The notes below the pieces were generated by a model. The model was not told the DNA's origin. It saw nothing but the letters and a program-made list of their open reading frames with translations, and did not search any database. 64,000 nt of DNA from Alphaproteobacteria bacterium (lineage in GTDB: Bacteria; Pseudomonadota; Alphaproteobacteria; Rhodospirillales; Magnetospirillaceae), in contig JAJPHO010000183.1 of NCBI GenBank assembly GCA_021325215.1, forward strand, positions 1-64,000, read 5' to 3'. Position numbers and translations under genes: made by a program. This document shows, piece by piece, positions 56,555 through 64,000 of the stretch (positions are counted from its first letter, which is position 1; each line of letters begins with the position of its first letter).

Positions 56555-57961
56555 TCAGGAGCCCGCCCGCAGAGCGTCGAGAATAGTGACGAAGCGCTGA
56601 TTCGTGTCGAACCGCCCCTCTTCGGTGGTCAGGCCGAGCCTGACCAGGACGGCGCGTTCCGAGGGGATGATGGCGACGACCTGGCCGTCATGGCCCTCCG
56701 CCATGAACAGATCGGCGGGGCAATCCGGCAGGCGCAGTTTCGCCCCCTCGGTCCCGTCGCTATTGAGCCAGAACTGCAACCCATAGGCCACATGCCGCCC
56801 GTCGGCCAAGGTGGCGGGACGACGGGATTGCGCCGCCCAATCCTTGGTGAACAGCCTCTGCCAGCCGACCTGCCCCTCGCTCAGATAAAGCTGTCCGAAC
56901 CGGGCCCAGTCGCGCGCCGTCATGTAGAGATAGGAGCTTCCCACCGGACTGCCGCTGGCGTCGGGAGCGAAGACCGCGCTGGTCATGCCGGCCGGTTCGA
57001 ACAGATGGGTCCGCATGTAATTATAAGCGCCCGCCGTCGTGCCGCCCGCCGCCGTGAAGAGCAGACGACTGACGATGTCGGTGGTGCCCGAAGAATAGCT
57101 CCATTCCGCGCCGGGGCGATGGTCGAGAGGGCGGCTGGCGGCATAGGCTCCCATATCGTCGCGGCGATACAGCATCGCGGTGATGTCGTCGCCGGGCAGA
57201 TAGGTCTCGGTGAAATGCAGCCCGCTGCTCATCGTCATCAATTGACGGAGCGTGATGGTCTTGCGCCCGTCGCGGGTCTCAGCCCATTCCGGCACCGGCG
57301 CCGGGGCGTCGAGATCGGCCTTGCCTTGTGCCGCCAGGGTGCCGATCAGCGCCGAGGTGACGCTTTTCGCCATCGACCAGCCGGGGAAGCGGGTGTCTTT
57401 CGAAAAGCCCGGCGCATAGCGCTCTGCCACGATCCGTCCGTCCTGCACCACCAGCAGCGCGCGGGTGCCGGCCCCTTGGGCGAAAGCCGCGTCGAGGGCT
57501 TTGGCCAATGCAGGGCTTTCATGGGTCTCCACCAGATCGCCGGCCGGCCAGGGCGCCGGGCGGTCGCGCATTTCCATCGGCACCACGCCCTTGGCCTGGG
57601 CCTTCAGAGCGTCTTCGCCCCCGGAACCGACCAGCGTGCAGCCGAGGCCCGGACGGAACAGGGCGGTCTTGGTCGACAGATGGAACAGCTTGGCGGTGAT
57701 CTTGGCATCCGAGCGCTCGACCCGGACCTCGGCATATTTCAGCAGCGGATTGACCGGCAGGATGTCGTCGGCCAGCACCTGGTCAGGATCGCGGCCCATC
57801 ACGAACACGCCGCCGCACATCTGTTCCGCCGCATAGCCCGCGCCGACGGCGGGGGCGTTGGCGGCGAACGCGCCCGCCGGGGTGAAGCGCAGCACCGCGG
57901 CACCGGCGGCAACCAGCACGCCGACGGCGCCCAGCCCGATCCACAACAGCTTCGTCTTCAT
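56555..57961 (-). CDS. Membrane-anchored serine hydrolase (class C beta-lactamase family)
   Basis: A 468-residue protein with an N-terminal membrane anchor (LLWIGLGAVGVLVAAGAAVL) and a penicillin-binding-protein-like domain. SxxK is in GWSMAKSVTSALIG, YxS is in WSYSSGTTD, and the third motif is probably HDG in AEGHDGQVV. Likely an esterase or peptidase acting in the periplasm; substrate unknown. The start at 57961 has AAGGAAG upstream. Confidence 0.85.
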   Translation of the reverse strand: MKTKLLWIGLGAVGVLVAAGAAVLRFTPAGAFAANAPAVGAGYAAEQMCGGVFVMGRDPDQVLADDILPVNPLLKYAEVRVERSDAKITAKLFHLSTKTALFRPGLGCTLVGSGGEDALKAQAKGVVPMEMRDRPAPWPAGDLVETHESPALAKALDAAFAQGAGTRALLVVQDGRIVAERYAPGFSKDTRFPGWSMAKSVTSALIGTLAAQGKADLDAPAPVPEWAETRDGRKTITLRQLMTMSSGLHFTETYLPGDDITAMLYRRDDMGAYAASRPLDHRPGAEWSYSSGTTDIVSRLLFTAAGGTTAGAYNYMRTHLFEPAGMTSAVFAPDASGSPVGSSYLYMTARDWARFGQLYLSEGQVGWQRLFTKDWAAQSRRPATLADGRHVAYGLQFWLNSDGTEGAKLRLPDCPADLFMAEGHDGQVVAIIPSERAVLVRLGLTTEEGRFDTNQRFVTILDALRAGS

Positions 57962-58059
57962 TTCATCTTCCTTATTATCCAACTAGGCCGTTGATAGCGT
58001 GTAACAATTATAGGAATAATGCGCTCAGGATCGCCTGCGTGCTCCAGGGAGTTTATTCG

Positions 58060-58455
58060 ATGGTACCCCATCCTTACAGTGCTTTGGCCACGCTGCTCGC
58101 CCTCGCCGTCTTCTTCTGGACCACGGCGCTGGTCTCGCGCGCCCGCACCCGTTATGGGGTCGCGGCACCGGCCTGCACCGGCAACGCGGACTTCGAACGC
58201 GTCTTCCGCGTCCAGATGAACACGCTGGAGCAGTTGGTCCTCATGCTGCCCGCTCTGTGGCTGTGCGCCGTGTGGGTGGGCGAGCTCTATGCCGGTCTGG
58301 GCGGCCTGGTCTGGTCGATCGGCCGGGTCCTCTATGCGGTCACCTATATCAAGAATCCGAAAAGCCGCACCGCCGGCTACACGCTGACCATCACGCCGAC
58401 TCTCGTCATGGCCCTGGCGGATGCCGTCTTCATTCTCAAATTCATGCTGGGCTGA
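58060..58455 (+). CDS. MAPEG-family membrane protein
   Basis: A 131-residue protein with four membrane segments and the MAPEG signature FERVFRVQMNTLEQLVLMLPAL and GRVLYAVTYIKNP. Relatives are glutathione-dependent transferases or peroxidases. It starts at ATG 58060, after CAGGGAG. A LacI-type regulator follows 11 bases later. Confidence 0.9.
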   Translation: MVPHPYSALATLLALAVFFWTTALVSRARTRYGVAAPACTGNADFERVFRVQMNTLEQLVLMLPALWLCAVWVGELYAGLGGLVWSIGRVLYAVTYIKNPKSRTAGYTLTITPTLVMALADAVFILKFMLG

Positions 58456-58466
58456 ACAATAAAACA

Positions 58467-59477
58467 ATGAATCTCAAAGAGTTGGCAGCGCATCTGAGCC
58501 TGTCCAAGGCAACGGTCTCGCGCGCCCTGGCCGGACATTCCGACATCAGCGTGCAAACCCGCGAACGGGTCCGCAAAGCGGCCGACGAGGCCGGCTACAT
58601 TCCCGCCGCCACCGCGCTGAAACTGCGCTCGGGCAAAAGCGGCGCGTTCGGCATCGTGCTGCCGCACGGCCCGACCCCGTTCGAGCATTCCTTCCAGGCG
58701 GAACTGGTCGGCGGCATCGCGGAACGGGTAGCCGAAGCCGGCCTCGACCTGATCGTCACCGTACCGCCGCCCCATGGCGACGAAGTGACCGCGATCAAGC
58801 GCCTGGTCGAAGGGCGCAGGGTCGACGGCATCGTCATCTCGCGCATCCGCCAGGCCGATGAGCGCGTCGATTACCTGCTGGAACGCCGGTTTCCCTTCGT
58901 CACCTTCGGGCGCACGCCGCAATCGGACCGCCATCCCTGGCTCGATGTCGACAGCCACGCCGCCGCTTTGGCCGCCGGCCGCCGCCTGATCGGATTCGGC
59001 CACAAGCAGATAGCCCATGTCGGGACGCCGCCTTCTTTCACCTTCTCGGCCTATCGGCGCACCGGCTATCGCAAAGCGCTGGCCGAAGCGGGACTGCCGC
59101 TCGATCCGGCGCTCGAACTGACGGCCGATCCGTCCGGCGACTCCGCTGCCGAACCGATCGCCGAATTACTGAAAACGCACCCTCGGATCACCGCCCTGCT
59201 GTGCGACAGCGACCCGCTGGCGATGAGCGCGATGAAGGCCGTACGCCAGCTCGGCAAGCAGCCTGGGCGGGACATCTCGGTGGTGGGATATGGCGACATG
59301 CCGTTCTCGGGGCAGATCGAGCCGGCCCTGACCACCGGCGGCTTCCGCGTGCGGGCCGCCGGCCGCCGGCTGATCGACTTGCTGATGCTCCATCTGCGCG
59401 GCGAGCCGCTGGACACGCTGCAGGAGCTGTGGCCGGCGCACCTGCAGGCGCGCCAGTCCGACGGCCCTCTTACGTGA
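58467..59477 (+). CDS. LacI-family transcriptional regulator
   Basis: A 336-residue repressor: N-terminal LacI helix-turn-helix (NLKELAAHLSLSKATVSRAL), hinge helix (AATALKLRSGKSGAFGIV), and a periplasmic-binding-protein-like effector domain (VDGIVISRIRQADERVDYLL, VVGYGDMPFSGQIEPALTT). No sugar genes lie beside it, so its target is unknown. The stop overlaps the convergent giant gene by eight bases. Confidence 0.9.
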   Translation: MNLKELAAHLSLSKATVSRALAGHSDISVQTRERVRKAADEAGYIPAATALKLRSGKSGAFGIVLPHGPTPFEHSFQAELVGGIAERVAEAGLDLIVTVPPPHGDEVTAIKRLVEGRRVDGIVISRIRQADERVDYLLERRFPFVTFGRTPQSDRHPWLDVDSHAAALAAGRRLIGFGHKQIAHVGTPPSFTFSAYRRTGYRKALAEAGLPLDPALELTADPSGDSAAEPIAELLKTHPRITALLCDSDPLAMSAMKAVRQLGKQPGRDISVVGYGDMPFSGQIEPALTTGGFRVRAAGRRLIDLLMLHLRGEPLDTLQELWPAHLQARQSDGPLT

Positions 59478-62400
59478 TATGCACGAATCCGGCGCCCAGC
59501 GTGCCGGATTCGATGCCCGAGATCTGAACGCCCGCGATCTCGATCACCGACACATGGCCGCCATGGTCGTTATAGGCGATCCAGCTGTTGGTGCCGTCAT
59601 AGAAGCCGGCGACGCCGCTTACGCCGCTGACTCCCTGAGCCTGGGTAAGCGTCTGCACGAACGAGATGAAGTTCAGCACCGAGGCGCCGGCTTTGGTCAT
59701 CATGCCGTTGGCGCCGATGGTCCACAGATTGCTGGCGTCGGCGCTGCTCAGGATGTTGGTGCTGCTGAGCCCGATCGACAGGGTATCCCCTTGCACCGTG
59801 GCGGTATCGGTCAGGAAATTATGAAAGATATCGGCGGTGACAGGGCTGACCGTCAGGGCCGAGGCCGGCCCCACCGAGAACACGAAGGTATCGCCGGTAG
59901 CACGGCCGCTCGCCAGCGTGATCGTGTCGGAACCGCCGCCCAGCGTGATGGTATCGCCGCTGCCGCTGTCGGTTAGCGTCAGAGTGAGATTGCCGGACCC
60001 GCTCTGGGTCAGCGTGGTCGCGCCCGTCGTGTGGGTAAGGTTCAGCTGGGTCCGCCCCGAACCGGACACCGTGACGGTAAGGGCGCCGGTATCGGGATCG
60101 GTCAGCGTGGCATTGATCAGGCCGGAACCGCTGTTGCTGAGCCCGATCCCGGTCACATAGGCGGTGCCGCTGGTAACGGTCAGGTTCCCGGCGGAACCGC
60201 TGATCGTCAGGTCGCCGGTATCGGTTGCCGTGGTGCCGACACTAAGCGAACTCAGCGTAACCGTGCCGCTGTCGGTGTCGGTAAGGCTGATGGTCCCGCT
60301 GGAGGCGGTGGTGGTCACGGCCGTCACGATAGAGCCGCTGCCCGAGAAAGTCAGCGCATCGAGCGCGGTGGCGCCGGTGATGCCGCTCAGAGTAAGCACG
60401 CCGTTTCCGGTATTGGTCAGAGACGCCTGTGTCAGATTGGCATCGCTCACCGCGCCGATGGTCAGCGTGCCCGCGGCGCTGTCGGTCACCGTCAGGCTGG
60501 CGGCACCGCCGGTCATGGTCGGCGTCACAGTGGCTGCACCGGTCGAAGTGCTGGCATCGGTGATGGTCAGGGACGTGGCACCGGTGGCCACCAGGGTAAT
60601 CGCTTCAGTGCCGGTGCCACTGCCGGTGATCGCCAGGGTCAGGGCCGCGGCGCTGTCGGTGATGCCGCTGGCGGTCAGCGCCGCCGAGCCGGTGTTGTTG
60701 AGGGTCAGCGTGGCCGCGGCGGCGGTAAAGCCGCCGACTGTCAGCGCACCGGCGGAGCTATCCGCGACCGTCAGGGCCGTGGCATTGGGCAGCGAGGCGA
60801 TCGACAGCGATGTGGCGGTCGTGCTGGTCGACGAGTCTGTAATAGTGAGCGCACCCGCCACCGCGTCGGTGATGGCTCCCAGAGAAATCCCGCCAGTGCC
60901 CGAAGCGCCGAAGGTGAAGCTGGTCATCGCATCGGCATGGATGGTGCCGAGCGTCAGGGTGCCGGCACCGCTGTTGGTCAGGGCCAGGGTCGTCAGAGCG
61001 GAATCCGTGATCGTGCCGAGGGACAGGCTGCCGGTAGCGCTGTCGGCGATGGTAATTTTCGTGGTCGCCGAGACACCGGTCAAAGGCAGTGTGACGAGGC
61101 CGGTCGAGGTGCTGCTGTCGGTGATGGTCAGGGCGGCGCTGTTCGTGTCATTCAGGGTGCCGGCGGTGATGGAGCCGGTACCGCTGCCTGTGATGGTGAC
61201 CGTCGTCAGGGCTGCTGTACTGATGCCGCCGCCGCCGATGGTCATGGCGCCAGCGCCGGTATTGGCCAGGGCCAGGGTGGCCAGGGCCGAGTCCGAATAG
61301 GTGGAACTGTCGGTCAGGCTGCCCGCCGAACTGCTGTTCACCGCCAGCGTCGTGGCTGCCGACAGACCGGTCAGCACGATTACCGACGCGCTGGAAGAGG
61401 TGCTGGTGTCGTTGACGGTGAAGGTGCCGGATAAAGAATCGCTCAAGGCGCCGACATTGATCTTGCCGGTCCCGCTGCCCTTCAAATTGAGGGTGGTCAG
61501 GTTGTTGTCGGTCAAGGCCCCGGTCGCCAAAGTGTCGGCGCCGGTCATGTTGAGGGTCAGCACGCTCGGCCCACCGCTCAGAGTCAGACCCATCGTCGTG
61601 GTGCCGGTGCCGATATTGCTGTCATTGACGGTAACCGCTCCCGCGGTCGTGAGGGTCGCCGAGATGAAATAGACGTTGGTGGCCTGGCCGGACACGCCGC
61701 CCGTCAGATTGATGGTATTAAGGCTGGAACTGGTCAGGGCGGATTGTGTCATGACCGCGCCGGTCGCCGCGCTGTTGTTGTAAGTCACCGAGGTCAGTCC
61801 GTCGTCCGTGAAGGAACCGATGGTGAGGCCGGCGCTGGCGGTCGACGTGTCATTGATGATCAGGCTGTTGATATTGCTGTCGATGCCGGACATCTGGATG
61901 GTGTCGGTGCCGCTGGTAGCTTGATAATTGACGGTAAGGCCGGTCGTGGCAGCAAGACTGACAAAGGTGTCGGTGACGCCGGCGGAAGGGCCCGTCAGGG
62001 TGACCACATTGGTGCCCGCTGCCAGGGTGAGATTGGTGACGGTGCCGGCCGGAATACCGAAGCTGGCGCCGCCCAGGCCGCCGCCGGTAAAGGTCGACGC
62101 CGTGGTGCCGACGGTGACATAGCCGGACGACGCGGTCAGAGTCTGGGCCCCGATCAGCTCCACCACCGTGGTATCGGTTCCGCTCAGGGTGCCGGTGGCC
62201 GTTTCGACGATGTAGGTGTTGCCGCCATAAACGCCGTAGACGACCTTGTGAGCGCTGGTAGCCGCCGCTTCGAGCACGGCGATGGCGCCCGCAACGCTGG
62301 TGGCCGAGGTCAGGGTGGTCGCGGTCAGGGTCGACGCCGACGACAGGACGTCGTTACCGAAGGCGATGACGTCGCCCTTGGTGGCCCCGGTGACGGTGAG

Positions 62401-64000
62401 ATTGGGCGCGCTGGCGTAATTGGTGCCGGCGGCGCCGATGACGATGGCGTTGGGCGGCGTGGCGGTGCGCGCCGCCAGGGTCACGGTGTAGACCCCCGTG
62501 GTATCGAGCGAAGCGCCGCCCAGCTCGACCAAATTGGCCCCGCTGCCCAACGAGACCGAGACCGTGCCGGCGGTGCTGGCGTCGACCACCACATTATTGC
62601 CGTTGCCCAGCGTGATGGTGTCGGTGGCGCCCTTGGCGGCGCCCTGGGTCAAATTGACCGTGACATGGGCATTATCCGCGCTGCCCGCCACGGTGACGCC
62701 GGTGGTTGCGGCATCCTGCAAGCCGTTGGTGGTCAGAGCGGTTGCCGCCTGGCCGAGGGCCACATTGTCGGCCAAGGTCAGCGAGGTCAGGCTGGCGTCG
62801 GTGATCGTGCCGACATGGTCGAGTGTCTTGCCGCTGTTCGAGATGCTGAGCGTGGTCGTGACCGCGGTCAGCGAGCTGACCGTCGTCACGCCGGCCCCCG
62901 CGAAGGCCAGGGTGGTCAGCGAGGCGCCAGAGGAAAGCGTACCGATGGTCAGGCCATAGCCATCGGTCGAGCCGTTATTGAGCGTCAGGCTGGTCGCCGT
63001 GCCGGACGAGCTCAGCGTCGTGATCGTCAGGCCCGCGGTGCCGGCGACATTGAGCGTGGACAGGCCATTATCGGTCAACGTGGTGATCGTATGGGCGGGG
63101 GTGACATCCGTCTCGCTGGCGAGAAGATTGTTCGTGATCGAAAGCGTGCCGATGCCGACGCCCTTCGCATCCTGCAGGGTGAGGCTGTTGACCGCCGAGG
63201 ACATGGCGACGGCCAGGCTGTCGCTGGCGCCGGTGCTGTCGGCATTCTTGATCGTCACCGAGGCGCCGCTCGTGGTGGTGTCGAGGGTCAGCGCGGTGGC
63301 CGCCGAATTGGAGAAGGTGATGGTCCCCGCCCCCCTCACTTCGAGGCCTGTGGCGGTCGGATCGATCACCGAGAGATCCACGGTGCCGGTGACATTGGCG
63401 GCGACGCCGACGATCTGGAAATTGACGAACATGCCCTTCGAGGCCGAGGTCAGCGCATAAGCGCCCCCTTCGAACACGATTTCATTAGCCGTCGAACTGC
63501 CGGCGGTGAAGGTCTTGGTAGCGTCGGTGAGGGCGCTGACCATGATGATGTCGGCGCCGGCTCCGCTCGAGGTAAAGCTCTGCTTCGTGTCGTCCAGCGC
63601 CGCCGTGAAAGTGCCGGTCGAACTGTCGGCGATGGTCAAGGCGGCGCCCAAGGCGGCCAGGCCGGTTCCATGCGCGGTGGCGCCGTCGCTGAAGCTGGCG
63701 CCGCCGGTAACGTTCAGAGCCGTCAGCGAGCTGTTGATCGTCTCCAGGGTCAGCTGATTGGTGCCTGAGACATTGAGCGTCGTCAGGTTGGAATCCACGA
63801 AAGCCTGCAGCGTCGAGTCCGCCGTGATGGCCGAGACGTTGAGGGTCGTGACCTCCTTGTTGGTATCGGTAATGGCGTTGCTGATCGCCAACAGCCCGTT
63901 CACCGAGAGATTCAGCGTCAGCGGGCCGGACGTATTGTTGTTGATCGTCACGCTGCCGGCGGTGCCCGTCAGATCGAGGGTGGTCAGGGCATTGTCGTTG
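59470..64000 (-). CDS. Giant Ser/Thr/Ala/Gly-rich beta-strand repeat protein, C-terminal part
   Basis: At least 1510 residues, open at the right edge of the window; the first in-frame GTG (63951) is not a real start. The sequence is a long run of irregular repeats built on LTITDSSTST, LALTNSGAGTLTLGTI and similar, with no Cys that I can see and few charged residues. Trp appears only near the C-terminus. The C-terminus has an RTX-like GGSDTITLASG and ends VSVIEIAGVQISGIESG, typical of type I-secreted surface proteins. Probably an adhesin or S-layer-like protein. Confidence 0.8.
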   Translation of the reverse strand, partial: NDNALTTLDLTGTAGSVTINNNTSGPLTLNLSVNGLLAISNAITDTNKEVTTLNVSAITADSTLQAFVDSNLTTLNVSGTNQLTLETINSSLTALNVTGGASFSDGATAHGTGLAALGAALTIADSSTGTFTAALDDTKQSFTSSGAGADIIMVSALTDATKTFTAGSSTANEIVFEGGAYALTSASKGMFVNFQIVGVAANVTGTVDLSVIDPTATGLEVRGAGTITFSNSAATALTLDTTTSGASVTIKNADSTGASDSLAVAMSSAVNSLTLQDAKGVGIGTLSITNNLLASETDVTPAHTITTLTDNGLSTLNVAGTAGLTITTLSSSGTATSLTLNNGSTDGYGLTIGTLSSGASLTTLAFAGAGVTTVSSLTAVTTTLSISNSGKTLDHVGTITDASLTSLTLADNVALGQAATALTTNGLQDAATTGVTVAGSADNAHVTVNLTQGAAKGATDTITLGNGNNVVVDASTAGTVSVSLGSGANLVELGGASLDTTGVYTVTLAARTATPPNAIVIGAAGTNYASAPNLTVTGATKGDVIAFGNDVLSSASTLTATTLTSATSVAGAIAVLEAAATSAHKVVYGVYGGNTYIVETATGTLSGTDTTVVELIGAQTLTASSGYVTVGTTASTFTGGGLGGASFGIPAGTVTNLTLAAGTNVVTLTGPSAGVTDTFVSLAATTGLTVNYQATSGTDTIQMSGIDSNINSLIINDTSTASAGLTIGSFTDDGLTSVTYNNSAATGAVMTQSALTSSSLNTINLTGGVSGQATNVYFISATLTTAGAVTVNDSNIGTGTTTMGLTLSGGPSVLTLNMTGADTLATGALTDNNLTTLNLKGSGTGKINVGALSDSLSGTFTVNDTSTSSSASVIVLTGLSAATTLAVNSSSAGSLTDSSTYSDSALATLALANTGAGAMTIGGGGISTAALTTVTITGSGTGSITAGTLNDTNSAALTITDSSTSTGLVTLPLTGVSATTKITIADSATGSLSLGTITDSALTTLALTNSGAGTLTLGTIHADAMTSFTFGASGTGGISLGAITDAVAGALTITDSSTSTTATSLSIASLPNATALTVADSSAGALTVGGFTAAAATLTLNNTGSAALTASGITDSAAALTLAITGSGTGTEAITLVATGATSLTITDASTSTGAATVTPTMTGGAASLTVTDSAAGTLTIGAVSDANLTQASLTNTGNGVLTLSGITGATALDALTFSGSGSIVTAVTTTASSGTISLTDTDSGTVTLSSLSVGTTATDTGDLTISGSAGNLTVTSGTAYVTGIGLSNSGSGLINATLTDPDTGALTVTVSGSGRTQLNLTHTTGATTLTQSGSGNLTLTLTDSGSGDTITLGGGSDTITLASGRATGDTFVFSVGPASALTVSPVTADIFHNFLTDTATVQGDTLSIGLSSTNILSSADASNLWTIGANGMMTKAGASVLNFISFVQTLTQAQGVSGVSGVAGFYDGTNSWIAYNDHGGHVSVIEIAGVQISGIESGTLGAGFVHIT

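Noticed and set aside
61744-63768. Open frame of 674 codons antisense to the giant repeat protein
   Set aside because: The apparent repeats are only the reverse reading of the repeat-protein gene; no start region or domain supports it.

Overview
This is a high-GC, gene-dense chromosomal segment from an alphaproteobacterium. Several things point to the Rhodospirillales, and a Magnetospirillum-like organism is my best guess (inference): the gene order helicase / S4 protein / fdxA / carD, a FYDLN zinc-ribbon protein, the aerobic cobalt-chelatase set (cobW-cobN-cobO with cbtAB), and tandem chemoreceptors. Almost all genes look native. The exception is an AT-richer patch at about 20.3-22.9 kb beside a tRNA-Arg.

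Layout. 1-1171: end of acnB with a strong terminator. 1.2-8.3 kb: an orphan periplasmic binding protein, an RlpA-like protein, two tandem methyl-accepting chemotaxis proteins, a LysR regulator and a tandem repeat. 8.3-10.7 kb: htpG-yccF and a ribosome hibernation factor. 10.7-16.5 kb: Suv3-like helicase, S4 protein, ferredoxin, carD, a metallophosphatase homologue that has lost its metal ligands, and a proline iminopeptidase. 16.5-20.2 kb: two palindromic repeats, an acyltransferase whose C-terminus is encoded by one of them, and an alkaline-phosphatase-type enzyme. 20.2-24.7 kb: tRNA-Arg(CCT), an integrase remnant, a GHKL-ATPase/PD-(D/E)XK-type protein (candidate defence gene), and a divergent TetR/SDR pair. 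24.9-30.4 kb: FYDLN protein, cold-shock protein, a monooxygenase-like protein, a FUSC efflux protein, a second orphan binding protein and small membrane proteins.

30.6-35.3 kb is an envelope/copper block: a lipoprotein phospholipase-D-type synthase, a Cys/His-rich periplasmic protein, CopA, CopB and a cytochrome c. 35.4-42.3 kb is a cobalt/B12 block headed by a cobalamin riboswitch: cbtB, cbtA, DUF1636, cobW, cobN, cobO. 42.3-44.8 kb holds a 2OG-Fe oxygenase and a DUF3311/SSS symporter pair. 44.9-51.1 kb, on the minus strand, is one long co-directional cluster: a methionine-type ATPase and permease, a cystine-type binding protein and permease, an MFS transporter, and a TmpA/TmpB-like phosphonate oxygenase pair. 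51.5-56.1 kb is a small membrane protein followed by an RND efflux pair. 56.1-59.5 kb: a serine hydrolase, a MAPEG protein and a LacI regulator. From 59.5 kb to the edge is the C-terminal part of a giant Ser/Thr/Ala-rich repeat protein.

The most unusual content is in the repeats. One family has four copies (7646-7761, 7767-7883, 41531-41669, 51193-51329). It has a conserved core and two hairpins whose arms differ in sequence between loci while remaining perfectly self-complementary. A second family (16508-16581 and 16595-16673) shares only its CTAGTGT ends and a GAT at the start of an otherwise different inner arm. A third element (1954-2152) is a 199-bp MITE-like palindrome. The candidate defence gene at 20706-22856 is the other item most worth pursuing.
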